Origin: CAZWRN01 sp964636275 | GTDB taxonomy: Bacteria; Patescibacteriota; Microgenomatia; Daviesbacterales; UBA10151 | Length of the DNA stretch: 64,000 nucleotides | Assembly: GCA_964636275.1 (NCBI GenBank) | Contig: CAZWRN010000003.1 | Coordinates: 1 to 64,000 of the forward strand | Reading direction: 5' to 3' | Shown here: positions 49,909-58,897 of the stretch, in pieces | Layout of the letters: every line of letters begins with the position of its first letter | How positions within the stretch are numbered: the first letter of the stretch is position 1 | Notes under the pieces: model-generated | Database searches by the model: none | Told to the model about the DNA's origin: nothing | The model's input: only the letters and a program-made list of their open reading frames with translations | Position numbers and translations under genes: made by a program

Positions 49909-51276
49909 ATGAACAAAGGTAAAATCATACAAATTATTGGTCCGGTTGTGGACGTTCAATTTGAGGAAGGTAAACTTCCAGCTATTTACGCAGCACTTGA
50001 AACCACAGTTGGCAAAGAAAAATTGGTGCTAGAAACTCAACAGCATTTAGGGGAAGGTGCAGTTCGAGCTGTGGCAATGTCTTCAACTGATGGTCTGCAA
50101 AGAGGTACTGAAGTGGTAGACACAGGTGCTCCTATTTCAGTACCAGTTGGTGATGAAGTATTGGGTCGAATCTTTAATGTCTTGGGAGATGCGGTCGATA
50201 ACAAACCTGCAGCCAAAGCCAAAAAAAGACTCCCTATTCATCGTCCGGCTCCATCATTTGCCGAACAATCTACCACCGCTGAAGTATTTGAAACCGGTAT
50301 TAAAGTTATCGATTTGCTAGCTCCTTTTATTAAAGGTGGTAAAGTTGGTCTGTTTGGTGGTGCTGGTGTAGGTAAAACAGTGCTGATTCAGGAGCTGATC
50401 CGAAATATCGCGGCTGAACACGGAGGATATTCAGTATTTGCCGGTGTTGGTGAAAGAACCCGCGAAGGAAACGATCTGTATCATGAAATGACAGACTCCA
50501 AAGTTATCGACAAAACAGCCATGGTCTTTGGACAGATGAATGAGCCCCCCGGAGCCAGACAGCGAGTCGCTTTGTCTGCTTTAACTATGGCAGAAGAGTT
50601 CCGAGATGCTCAGGGCAAAGATGTGCTATTTTTCGTAGACAATATCTTCCGATTTTTACAGGCTGGTTCTGAAGTATCTTCACTGCTCGGACGTATTCCA
50701 TCTGCGGTAGGTTACCAGCCAACTCTGGCAACTGAAATGGGTGCTTTGCAGGAAAGAATCACTTCCACCCAAAAAGGCTCCATCACTTCAGTACAAGCCG
50801 TCTATGTGCCAGCAGATGATTACACCGATCCAGCTCCAGCTGCCACTTTTGCTCATTTGGACTCCACTATCGCGCTGGAAAGATCTTTGGCTGAGCAGGC
50901 TCTTTTCCCGGCTGTAGACCCACTAGCCTCTTCTTCCCGGGCTTTGGATCCAAACGTAGTTGGCCAGGATCACTACGATGTAGCTATGGAGGTGCAAAAG
51001 ATCTTACAGCGCTACAAAGATTTGCAGGATATTATCGCTATCTTGGGTATGGAAGAGCTGTCTGATGAAGACAAACTGACCGTTTCACGAGCCCGAAAAA
51101 TCCAGCGATTTTTGACTCAGCCATTCTTTGTCGGCGAAGCTTTCACCGGTATCGCTGGTAAATATGTCTCACTCAAAGATACTATCAAAGGCTTTAAAGA
51201 GATTATCGCCGGCAAACACGACAAGACCCCCGAACAGTCCTTCTACATGAAGGGCACTATTGAAGAGGTTAAGTAA
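49909..51276 (+). CDS. atpD: ATP synthase F1 subunit beta
   Basis: Catalytic subunit, 455 aa. GKIIQIIGPVVDVQFEEGKLP at the start, P-loop GGAGVGKTVLI, GERTREGNDLYHEM with the catalytic Glu/Arg, FVDNIFRFLQAGSEVSSLLGR and VPADDYTDPAPAA follow. I use the ATG at 49909 because the longer frame (from 49855) reads through the end of the inserted gene. atpC does not follow. Confidence 0.97.
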   Translation: MNKGKIIQIIGPVVDVQFEEGKLPAIYAALETTVGKEKLVLETQQHLGEGAVRAVAMSSTDGLQRGTEVVDTGAPISVPVGDEVLGRIFNVLGDAVDNKPAAKAKKRLPIHRPAPSFAEQSTTAEVFETGIKVIDLLAPFIKGGKVGLFGGAGVGKTVLIQELIRNIAAEHGGYSVFAGVGERTREGNDLYHEMTDSKVIDKTAMVFGQMNEPPGARQRVALSALTMAEEFRDAQGKDVLFFVDNIFRFLQAGSEVSSLLGRIPSAVGYQPTLATEMGALQERITSTQKGSITSVQAVYVPADDYTDPAPAATFAHLDSTIALERSLAEQALFPAVDPLASSSRALDPNVVGQDHYDVAMEVQKILQRYKDLQDIIAILGMEELSDEDKLTVSRARKIQRFLTQPFFVGEAFTGIAGKYVSLKDTIKGFKEIIAGKHDKTPEQSFYMKGTIEEVK

Positions 51277-51279
51277 CAT

Positions 51280-51945
51280 TTAATACAATTTTAAGAACAA
51301 ACCTGCTGCGAATGCGATGGATGTAAGAATTTGTAGAAATATCTTCTCTCTATTACTAATAAATCCAAAAAGATGAAAAGCACCCAAAATTACGTATAAA
51401 CTTTGTGTAAAAAATAAATATATATAAAAATTCAGCGATAGTGATTTAGCTAGGTTATCTAGTGACAAAATAAGCACAAAATTAACAAAGTATGTATGTA
51501 ATATATCAATAAAGATTAATTTCAGTTTTCTTTTTAATTCATTTTTAGACCTTTCAACAAAATATTTATCACCAATTGTATATGCAAGCAGTAAGAGAGG
51601 AAAAGTTAAATATTTCAAATAACTCCAAAATTCTGTGGTAAATGTTTCATAAGTAAATCTATATAAATTAAAAAGAAAAACTAATATGACTGTTCCAAAC
51701 ACACTGCTAAGAGACCTGCTAATACCAGTTTCTTTTATATTGATAAAAAAAATAATCCAAAATGAAATAATAAAATATGTTATTTCCAAACTTAATAAAA
51801 CTAGTAATAGAAATTGGATGAATCTTAAAGGAGAACCACCGAAACCCTGAATTTGCAAAAATAACGCACAAACTACGGCTGTGAAACCAATTAAATCAAT
51901 CAGTATTTTTTGACCATTATAAAAAGCAGTTATTTTTTGTTCCAT
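51280..51945 (-). CDS. Hypothetical membrane protein, 221 aa
   Basis: Not recognised. About six membrane helices with many aromatic residues (Phe, Tyr, Leu, Ile), few charges in the helices and short basic loops (ERSKNELKRKLK near 128). Convergent with atpD, only 3 nt between stops. TATCAT lies 5 nt before the ATG. Confidence 0.65.
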   Translation of the reverse strand: MEQKITAFYNGQKILIDLIGFTAVVCALFLQIQGFGGSPLRFIQFLLLVLLSLEITYFIISFWIIFFINIKETGISRSLSSVFGTVILVFLFNLYRFTYETFTTEFWSYLKYLTFPLLLLAYTIGDKYFVERSKNELKRKLKLIFIDILHTYFVNFVLILSLDNLAKSLSLNFYIYLFFTQSLYVILGAFHLFGFISNREKIFLQILTSIAFAAGLFLKLY

Positions 51946-51995
51946 AGAATATGATACGGAGTTTCTCCTTTTAGAAAGGGGAAATCAAGATGGAC

Positions 51996-52014
51996 TATAT
52001 ACATTTGGTATATA
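51996..52014. promoter_or_regulatory. Inverted repeat near the methyltransferase 3' end
   Basis: TATATAC-ATTTG-GTATATA: perfect 7-bp arms with a 5-nt spacer, just past the methyltransferase stop and before the membrane-protein gene. Possibly an operator; no T-run, so not a standard terminator. Confidence 0.35.
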
Positions 52015-52024
52015 AAATGGATAA

Positions 52025-52741
52025 TTACACAACTTTTTGAAAAACACACCAGTGGTGCCGGCAGTTATACTTTTTTTCAAAGAAAGTGGCCATTTTGGCT
52101 ACTCTTTCGTGTTCGATGAGCTTAACTCCACTATACATCTCCTCTATCTCATCCAGATCAAAAGTTTTTTCAAATTTACCTGTTTTAGGATGTAAAAAAG
52201 CCCCTTTTTCGGATGCAGGGGACTCTTTGATAGTCTGAGCATGGTATTCGTCCTGTGGGGAGAGCAAATAAGCTAAAAGATATCCACCTGGTTTGAGGAT
52301 TCTGACCATTTCTGTAGCGGCAAACTTTCTACCAGTGGCATCTTCAATGTCAGTCGTAGCAAAACAATCGATTACTAGATCAAATGAACTGTCAGGAAAA
52401 TCCCATGGAGTAGTTGCATCATGATAATAAAACTCGGTTTTATCTTTCAGTCCAACTCTTTCAGCCCGCTTTTTAGCCTCCTCTATCGCCGTTTTTGAAA
52501 AATCTATACCTGTTGAATAAATCCCCTGCTTGGCTAGCCAAATAACATTTCTCCCTTTGCCACAGCCAATTTCAATGGCTTTTAAGTTTTTGTAATCATT
52601 TTTATTAGCTTTTAACCAGTCGAGAAATTTAATTATGCCACTCGATCCTTTTTCAGAATCCATTTGCAGTAAGGAGAATGGTTGTGAGTGCTCTTTTTCC
52701 CAAATATCCTGCTGGTCTTGATGAGAGATATGCTTTGACAT
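52025..52741 (-). CDS. SAM-dependent methyltransferase (class I)
   Basis: 238 aa. SAM-binding motif I AIEIGCGKGRNVIWLAKQG near residue 60, then GIDFSKTAIEEAKKRA (motif post I), FDLVIDCFATTDI (motif IV region) and LKPGGYLLAYLLSP (motif VI). Substrate unknown. I use the ATG at 52741; a TTG at 52780 with TATATC 7 nt upstream is a possible alternative start. Confidence 0.82.
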   Translation of the reverse strand: MSKHISHQDQQDIWEKEHSQPFSLLQMDSEKGSSGIIKFLDWLKANKNDYKNLKAIEIGCGKGRNVIWLAKQGIYSTGIDFSKTAIEEAKKRAERVGLKDKTEFYYHDATTPWDFPDSSFDLVIDCFATTDIEDATGRKFAATEMVRILKPGGYLLAYLLSPQDEYHAQTIKESPASEKGAFLHPKTGKFEKTFDLDEIEEMYSGVKLIEHERVAKMATFFEKKYNCRHHWCVFQKVV

Positions 52742-52796
52742 TGATCTAAAGATTTTGCGCTTTTGGGGCTGGATATTCAAGAGGGATGATATATAT

Positions 52797-52810
52797 GTAG
52801 TATATACTAC
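52797..52810. promoter_or_regulatory. Perfect 14-bp palindrome
   Basis: GTAGTATATACTAC, extending with one mismatch to 22 bp, lies 16 nt upstream of the TTG and 56 nt upstream of the ATG start of the methyltransferase. A candidate operator for a dimeric regulator. Confidence 0.4.
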
Positions 52811-52826
52811 GTATAACTATACAATT

Positions 52827-53708
52827 TTACTCTTCGCCGTGGAGTTCACTTGGGATAATGCTTAAAACGGCATGTAAAGTATTTAAAAATGTTAATGGAT
52901 CTTCTTTATGACTTGTTGGCAAGCCCCAATTTTGAGCATTTTCAGCATGTTCACGCCCATCAAATCCTGGCCAACTTCGGACAAAAATACCTCTTCCAGC
53001 ATCAAAACTAAGATCAGTAGAGGTATATTTTCGCACATATCTTTCAAAGACAGCTAAGTTAGTAGTTAAACGATAATTTTCTAAATCCCAAATAGCTGAA
53101 TATGAAAATTCAGCTAGTTTGTCTGAACGATCTGATTCAATTGTTGGGGTAAAATTGGTACTCATGAAATCCGCAAATGACGCCCCACCTCTTTGAGTAG
53201 CAAAGTTATCCATTTGTTCACGAGTTTGTTGAGATCCCGAAAAATGAATCTCACGCGGAAAGTTTTGTGCTCCATAGCGAATATAAAGCCGATGACTTGC
53301 TGGAAAACCAGGTAGGAGAGCATATTTGGCATCATACTGGTTCATTTCAATAAAAGTTTTTTTGATATCTTCAAATTTGAAACATTGAGTTAAAGTTGGA
53401 TCATCCGGATCTACCAAATCACCAGTCTCCCATTTTCTAACTAAATTCTTTCCTCGCAACCAATCAATTTTGTCTTTCCAAGATGGATTAGGTTCAGTAT
53501 CATGAGCTTCTTTCCATAAATAAGCAGAACCAATAAGTATCTCTGTTGAAGGTTTAAAAACCTCTGCAACTGCTTCACCCATCAATCCTCGGTTTCCAGG
53601 AGCTGCCATACTTCGCCTTACTACTTCTCGAATTTCCACTGGACTTGTGCCCTTTAAAATAGGCACTGCAAATTCATTGCTTCTTGGGATATCTGGAAAG
53701 TTCGACAT
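52827..53708 (-). CDS. Hypothetical protein, 293 aa
   Basis: Not recognised. Soluble, with mixed alpha/beta composition and many Trp, Tyr and Phe, but no obvious catalytic motif. PASHRLYIRYGAQNFPREIHFSGSQQ (middle) and GIFVRSWPGFDGREHAENAQNW (near the end) might be conserved parts. The leaderless promoter fixes the start at 53708 rather than at the longer frame's 53744. Confidence 0.68.
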   Translation of the reverse strand: MSNFPDIPRSNEFAVPILKGTSPVEIREVVRRSMAAPGNRGLMGEAVAEVFKPSTEILIGSAYLWKEAHDTEPNPSWKDKIDWLRGKNLVRKWETGDLVDPDDPTLTQCFKFEDIKKTFIEMNQYDAKYALLPGFPASHRLYIRYGAQNFPREIHFSGSQQTREQMDNFATQRGGASFADFMSTNFTPTIESDRSDKLAEFSYSAIWDLENYRLTTNLAVFERYVRKYTSTDLSFDAGRGIFVRSWPGFDGREHAENAQNWGLPTSHKEDPLTFLNTLHAVLSIIPSELHGEE

Positions 53709-53715
53709 ATAGTGT

Positions 53716-53744
53716 ATTATACTACTATAAGTCTTTTTTTGCAA
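53716..53744 (-). promoter_or_regulatory. Sigma70-type promoter, leaderless
   Basis: TTGCAA (53739-53744), 17-nt spacer, perfect TATAAT (53716-53721), then 7 nt to the ATG at 53708. Confidence 0.75.
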
Positions 53745-53805
53745 AAAAGCTTGGCATTACAGGCTCACAATAAAACTAAAAATCAAATTTTTCATATCAA
53801 AAAAG

Positions 53806-55437
53806 TTAATGTTTTTTGAGATACGCTAGAGCATCTTCTGTAGATTTGAAAACCAGATGCTGTTTTTTAAGATCATTGTAGCCCTCACACTCTCTGGCTA
53901 GTACTTTAACTACCTGATTGTTGATACTTGAGATCAAAACTTTTTTCCCTTGTTCATGAACGATATCTATTATTTCATCCAAAGCATCAACTCCGTCAGT
54001 ATCAATAAAATGTAGCTCTCTAAGGCGCAAAATGACGTTTTTATACCCATTTAGACCGGTGCTGAACCTTGCAACGTGTGCATGTCCATTGATATAAGCT
54101 AATGCTCCATTAAAAGAATAAACCAGAGTATCATGCTCCGCGATAGCTGACAGCTCTGTTTCCTCTGTCAAGCGTTTGACGACACCTTTTTTATGATCGT
54201 TGATAGTCACTTCATATTGACCCTGAGATATTTTATTAACAAAAATCAGCAGTGATATAGTCGTACCTACTAAGATACCAATCAAAGGATCTGCATAAAT
54301 AGTGATTGCAAAAACAATCAAAGCTAGCCCCAAACCCCATTTATCATGTCTAATCAAACTTTTTAATTCATGAACTTCAATCATCCTTACTGCCGCAAAA
54401 ACTAAAATTGCCGCGATCACCGCCATCGGAATGTATTTGAAAAATCCAAGTAAAAAGACGCAGATCACAGCAATCGAAACAGAGCTGATGATAGCTGAGA
54501 CATTGCTGGTAGCGCCTGATTTGGCATTGACCGAAGTTCTCGCCAAAGCCGCTGTGGCCGGAATCCCTCCCATCAGACCAGACGCAATATTAGCCAGACC
54601 CAAACCAAACATCTCTTTTCGAGGTTTGTGCTTGGTTTTGGTCATCCCATCGGCAATTTTGGCTGAGATCATCGTTTCTAATATAGCTACCACCGCCACT
54701 GTCACAGCAGCCGATAAAACAGAATAATCAATAAAAAATTTGGGAGCTGTAAACAATGTTAACTGCAAATCCCCATACCGTGAACCCAAAGTCTCCAAAC
54801 TAAATGGCAGTAAATGCATAGTCGTCAGATATCCTAAAGCGATACCAAATGGAGTCAGTGTGATCGCTCCAGGCACTTTTTTCATATATTTGGCCAAAAT
54901 AAACAACCCTGCTAAAAAGATCGCAAATACAGCCACTGAACTCAAAGAAGATTGCGACAGATGAAGAAGCGATTCTTTGACATTTTCCAAAAAATGTTCA
55001 TGTTTTTCAAGACCTGACAGACCAAAAATAAAATTTAGCTGATTGAATGCAATGATAAACGCTACACCCAGCGTAAACCCTTGAATGGTGGATCCTGGGA
55101 CATAATTTAAAAACTTTTCCAATCTCAAAAGATATGACACTAATATCAGCACACCGGAAACAATTGCCAAAGTTGGCAGAGTATCTGCACCGTGAATAAT
55201 GGCAAAAGTGCCTAAAATACCGGAGAGTGCCCCAGTCGGACCAATAATATTGTAATTACTCCCTCCAAAGATAGCTGCCACCAAACCTGCCCAGACTGCA
55301 GTTATAATTCCCGCCAAAGGAGAAGTTTGAGAGGCAATTGCCAAGGATATCGATAAAGGGATCGACACCAAAGAGACAGTAATCCCCGACTTCCAGTTTT
55401 GTTTCAATCGAGCCAAAAACAAATCAATTTTATCCAT
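53806..55437 (-). CDS. SulP/SLC26-family anion transporter with STAS domain
   Basis: 543 aa. About 12-14 membrane helices, with the family N-terminal signature SQTSPLAGIITAVWAGLVAAIFGGSNYNIIGPTGAL, NIASGLMGGIPATAALARTSVN and a C-terminal STAS domain (about 440-543, with VILRLRELHFIDTDGVDALDEII). Known substrates are sulfate, bicarbonate and dicarboxylates. Divergent from a Na+/H+ antiporter, which would fit a Na+-dependent bicarbonate role; this is inference. Confidence 0.9.
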   Translation of the reverse strand: MDKIDLFLARLKQNWKSGITVSLVSIPLSISLAIASQTSPLAGIITAVWAGLVAAIFGGSNYNIIGPTGALSGILGTFAIIHGADTLPTLAIVSGVLILVSYLLRLEKFLNYVPGSTIQGFTLGVAFIIAFNQLNFIFGLSGLEKHEHFLENVKESLLHLSQSSLSSVAVFAIFLAGLFILAKYMKKVPGAITLTPFGIALGYLTTMHLLPFSLETLGSRYGDLQLTLFTAPKFFIDYSVLSAAVTVAVVAILETMISAKIADGMTKTKHKPRKEMFGLGLANIASGLMGGIPATAALARTSVNAKSGATSNVSAIISSVSIAVICVFLLGFFKYIPMAVIAAILVFAAVRMIEVHELKSLIRHDKWGLGLALIVFAITIYADPLIGILVGTTISLLIFVNKISQGQYEVTINDHKKGVVKRLTEETELSAIAEHDTLVYSFNGALAYINGHAHVARFSTGLNGYKNVILRLRELHFIDTDGVDALDEIIDIVHEQGKKVLISSINNQVVKVLARECEGYNDLKKQHLVFKSTEDALAYLKKH

Positions 55438-55527
55438 AATGTATTTAAATGATTTAAGTTAAGATTTAATCCGGTGATTACTCAGAGGGTTAAAAGACAC
55501 TACAAAAAACAATCAGTTTTACTTCCT

Positions 55528-55547
55528 GCAGATGTCCAAACACCTGC
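55528..55547. promoter_or_regulatory. Hairpin in the sulP/antiporter divergent region
   Basis: GCAGATGT-CCAA-ACACCTGC pairs over 8 bp with one mismatch. It lies between the two divergent starts and could be a shared operator. The rest of 55438-55669 shows no gene; GTGACA and TACTAT, 17 nt apart ending at 55629, could be the antiporter promoter. Confidence 0.35.
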
Positions 55548-55669
55548 AATTTGCAATTTTAACAAGATAATTCTTACATTTCAATCTGGCTAAAATAGAG
55601 GTGACAAATAGTTTATCTGGTGATACTATACGCAGAAGTTAATCAAAAAACTGGCGATTATTGATATTT

Positions 55670-57613
55670 ATGGAAAAACACACTATCATCGGCACAATTT
55701 TATTTTTCTGCCTTTTTTTTACTCTGAGTTCACTATTTCAGCTTTTTAGTAATAAAACCAGTTTTCCATATACAGTAGCACTACTTCTTGGTGGACTATC
55801 CACTCAATTTTTTTTCAAAATTTTCGGTATTCATGCTGATTTTACTCTGGATCCAAATTTTATTTATTTCATCCTTCTGCCTTTATTGCTATTTGAAGCT
55901 GGAATGAAAATTGATATTCATCAGTTTAGATTGCAGTTTTGGACGATCACGTTTATGTCTACTTTTGGACTATTAATCTCGATGTTTGTAGTCGGACTGG
56001 GACTTTTTTACCTACTCGGATTTCCTTTGGAAGTAGCCTTGCTTTTCGGAGCTCTGATTTCGGCAACTGATCCAATAGCTGTATTGTCGATATTCAAAAG
56101 TCTGGGGGCTCCTAAAAGATTATCTTTGGTAGCTGATGGTGAAAGTATGTTTAACGATGCAACAGCAGTGATTGCATTTAAGGTTGTGGCAGTTTTTGCT
56201 TTAGGGACAGTGGTTCATGCCTCTCAACACCCTTTATTTACTTTATGGCAGTTTAACTATGTCTTCTTTGGCAGTATTTTAGTAGGAGGGCTTTGCGGCT
56301 GGCTAGCATCGGAACTAATTAAACGTATCAAAAATGATCCAGTCGTAGAATCTACGATTACACTGACTCTGGCTCTCGGTTCATTTATGTTAGGTGACCA
56401 TCTGATTCATCTCTCAGGAGTAATTACCTCAGTTTCTGCAGCCCTTATTTTTGGTCAGTTCAGTAAGACTCGCATCTCACGCGGTGTTAAACATTTTGTA
56501 CATGAACTATGGAATTATATCTCTTATATCTCAGTCTCGTTGGTATTTTTCTTTGCAGCTTTTCAGCTAAATATTTCTCAAATTCTAAACCAGTTGCCAT
56601 CACTTCCCTACGTTATTGGGTTGGTTTTACTAGGCCGAGCTATTTCTGTCTATGTTAGTTTTGCCATTACCAATCGGGCCAAAATTTTCAATTCTGAGCC
56701 GGATATCCCCCTCAGTTGGCAGCATATCTTAAATTGGGGTGGTTTACGTGGAGTAATTCCTTTGGTTTTAGCTTATACTCTACCTTTTGATTTTGCCTAT
56801 CGAGAAGTCATTATCAGCTTCACCCTAGCTTCATTTATATTTACTTTACTGATTAATGCGTTAACAATTCGCTGGCTTCTTGTTAAGCTAAGACTGCATT
56901 TACCCAAAAAAGAAGAAGAGATCAATCAAACAGAAAAAAAACTCTATCAACTTGAACAAAAATTACTTACTTTATCTTATATTCCTGATAAAAAAATTAA
57001 ACATTTAACTGAAGACAAATTGATACAAGAAATTCAAGCTCAAAAGAAATATTTAGCTACTCAAACTGATCTAACACTGCTAAAACTTGCCTTCTCACTT
57101 CAAGCTCTGGATATCATTCGTACCAAACTACAATTACTCTATGACGACGGGTTTATTAATGAAGGAGTTCTGATCGAATATGAAGCTCAACTTGATCTAC
57201 AACAAGATAGCCTAGAATATCCTGATGTCTACTCAGGTCGAGGTTTTAACCAAGGCCGCTTACCAAATCGTAAATTATTTAGACAGCGAGTCATTTTCTG
57301 GCGACAACTAATTAAAAACTATCCAATCTTTAAACTATTCTTTAAAAATACCGAAGATGAAGTAATAACTGAACGAATTATGATGCTTAAAGCTAAAGAT
57401 ATCTGTGCTCAAATAGTTTTACGCTATCTAAATCGATTAAAAACCGTATTTAAGACCAGTAAACAGGTATTAGTGTTAATTAAGGAAATTGAATCAGACT
57501 ACAGTCAAAGATCACAGGAATACCAAACTGATTTAGCAGACTTAGCATCAAAATATGATTTACTCTTCAGTAAATACCAAAAAAACATCGCTTCTCAAAT
57601 TGTTTATTCATAA
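55670..57613 (+). CDS. CPA1-family Na+/H+ antiporter with long C-terminal domain
   Basis: 647 aa. About 12 membrane helices (to about residue 410), including LISATDPIAVLSIFKSLGAP with the DP motif and VADGESMFNDATAVIAFKVV with the catalytic Asn-Asp pair. The remaining 230 residues are a charged, helical cytoplasmic domain (coiled coil at about 415-470). Exchanges Na+ or K+ for H+. I use the ATG at 55670, 9 nt after a TTG in the same frame. The 3' end overlaps the convergent hydrolase by 10 bases. Confidence 0.9.
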   Translation: MEKHTIIGTILFFCLFFTLSSLFQLFSNKTSFPYTVALLLGGLSTQFFFKIFGIHADFTLDPNFIYFILLPLLLFEAGMKIDIHQFRLQFWTITFMSTFGLLISMFVVGLGLFYLLGFPLEVALLFGALISATDPIAVLSIFKSLGAPKRLSLVADGESMFNDATAVIAFKVVAVFALGTVVHASQHPLFTLWQFNYVFFGSILVGGLCGWLASELIKRIKNDPVVESTITLTLALGSFMLGDHLIHLSGVITSVSAALIFGQFSKTRISRGVKHFVHELWNYISYISVSLVFFFAAFQLNISQILNQLPSLPYVIGLVLLGRAISVYVSFAITNRAKIFNSEPDIPLSWQHILNWGGLRGVIPLVLAYTLPFDFAYREVIISFTLASFIFTLLINALTIRWLLVKLRLHLPKKEEEINQTEKKLYQLEQKLLTLSYIPDKKIKHLTEDKLIQEIQAQKKYLATQTDLTLLKLAFSLQALDIIRTKLQLLYDDGFINEGVLIEYEAQLDLQQDSLEYPDVYSGRGFNQGRLPNRKLFRQRVIFWRQLIKNYPIFKLFFKNTEDEVITERIMMLKAKDICAQIVLRYLNRLKTVFKTSKQVLVLIKEIESDYSQRSQEYQTDLADLASKYDLLFSKYQKNIASQIVYS

Positions 57614-58176
57614 TTGAGTTTATTTTTTATAATCTCAACAATTTCCGGAAATTCCAGCTTATTGATCGGATAACCATAGTGTTGCTGATTGGTATCTTCA
57701 ATATATTCACTTGCCAAATTCTTTTGAACAAATCTAGCCTCTTCAATTGGGATCAAAGGGTCATCAGTTGAATGAAACTGAACTATCCACTTTTGATTGG
57801 TACGAATCTTCTCCCATTGCCACGGTGTATCATAGTAGCCACTTATTCTTTCACTCGCCATTCCAAGATCAGTATGACAGGCTGATACTAAAATCGTTCC
57901 CAATAATTGATGACTTTCAGCATATCTCATGGCAGCCACAGCACCAGAAGAGTGACCAATCAATATTGTATCTTCATCAGCACCCAGCTTTTCCAAAAAA
58001 GGCAGCCAATACTCTTTTCTAGCAAAAACCGGATCAGGGAAATTTTGTGAGATTACCTGAATTCCAGCTTTTTCCAGCTCTTTTTTAACCCAAGGAAACC
58101 AACTATCTGGAGCATTAATATCCCCTCCCCCATTTCCAGGGATAAAAATTACTTTAACCAGATCACGATTTGTCAT
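57604..58176 (-). CDS. Alpha/beta hydrolase of the RBBP9/YdeN type
   Basis: 190 aa. IFIPGNGGGDINAPDSWFPWVKKE at the start, the nucleophile elbow LIGHSSGAVAAMRYAE, Asp in FHSTDDPLIPIEEA and His in NQQHYGYP make a full triad in the order of RBBP9/YdeN serine hydrolases. Substrate unknown. Extended -10 promoter right before the ATG. Confidence 0.83.
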   Translation of the reverse strand: MTNRDLVKVIFIPGNGGGDINAPDSWFPWVKKELEKAGIQVISQNFPDPVFARKEYWLPFLEKLGADEDTILIGHSSGAVAAMRYAESHQLLGTILVSACHTDLGMASERISGYYDTPWQWEKIRTNQKWIVQFHSTDDPLIPIEEARFVQKNLASEYIEDTNQQHYGYPINKLEFPEIVEIIKNKLNYE

Positions 58177-58182
58177 TTATCG

Positions 58183-58191
58183 ATTATACCA
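58183..58191 (-). promoter_or_regulatory. Extended -10 promoter, leaderless
   Basis: TG-G-TATAAT with 6 nt between the box and the ATG at 58176. Confidence 0.6.
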
Positions 58192-58236
58192 GCTTCAGTC
58201 TTTATACTACCCTCTTGTAAGCCGTTTAGCCTTTCA

Positions 58237-58245
58237 TGTTACACT
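58237..58245 (+). promoter_or_regulatory. Extended -10 promoter, leaderless GTG start
   Basis: TG-T-TACACT (58240-58245 for the -10), then 6 nt to the GTG at 58252. Confidence 0.5.
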
Positions 58246-58251
58246 TTATAT

Positions 58252-58848
58252 GTGGATGAACTGCTCAGCACCCTCAAAGAAAAATCCATAATTCGCTCTT
58301 ATATCATCTCAGAGTCACTGATCTGGTCGGCTTGGAATGCAGTATTTCCTATTATGGCTATTTACATCACTTCCAAAGTGACTGGTGGAACTATTGAATC
58401 AGCAGGTATCGCTTACAGTATTCATTTAGTTTTTAGGGTCATTTTTGAGCTTTCGGTTGGAAAAATTTTACACAATGCTACAGACCGCAAAAAGTTTGCC
58501 ATCTCAGTAATTGGTTTGACACTAATGAGTATTGCTTACGCGGGTTTTGTTTTCTCCAAAAATATCTGGTTCGTTTTTGGTCTTTACGCTATGCTTGGAA
58601 CAGGAATAGGTATCGCCAGCCCAGCCAAAAACAGTTTATTTGCTATGCATCTAGACAAGCATAAATCAGCCGGCCAATGGGCTTCCTACGATGCCATCAC
58701 TTTTTTATGTACCGCCATCGCCTCAGCAGTCGGAGGAATGTTTGCCACCAAATTTGGCTTTGATGCCCTTTTTGCAGTAGTAGCTCTACTAAATTTTCTG
58801 GGGATTATTCCTTACATCTATAAAAAACACGTTTTGGAGTATATTTAA
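58252..58848 (+). CDS. Half-size MFS-like transporter, 198 aa
   Basis: About six membrane helices with MFS features: SESLIWSAWNAVFPIMAIYI (helix 1), VGKILHNATDRKKFAISVIG, equivalent to the conserved loop between helices 2 and 3, and GLYAMLGTGIGIASPAKNSLFAM. Normal MFS proteins have 12 helices in about 400 aa, so this is an N-terminal half. The frame closes cleanly and no second half follows, so it may function as a dimer or be a degenerate remnant. Confidence 0.72.
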   Translation: MDELLSTLKEKSIIRSYIISESLIWSAWNAVFPIMAIYITSKVTGGTIESAGIAYSIHLVFRVIFELSVGKILHNATDRKKFAISVIGLTLMSIAYAGFVFSKNIWFVFGLYAMLGTGIGIASPAKNSLFAMHLDKHKSAGQWASYDAITFLCTAIASAVGGMFATKFGFDALFAVVALLNFLGIIPYIYKKHVLEYI

Positions 58849-58862
58849 ACGAAAAGCACAAT

Positions 58863-58891
58863 TTGCTAAACAAAATACCTTATAGTATAAT
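58863..58891 (+). promoter_or_regulatory. Sigma70-type promoter, leaderless GTG start
   Basis: TTGCTA (58863-58868), 17-nt spacer, perfect TATAAT (58886-58891), then 6 nt to the GTG at 58898. Confidence 0.72.
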
Positions 58892-58897
58892 TAAATC

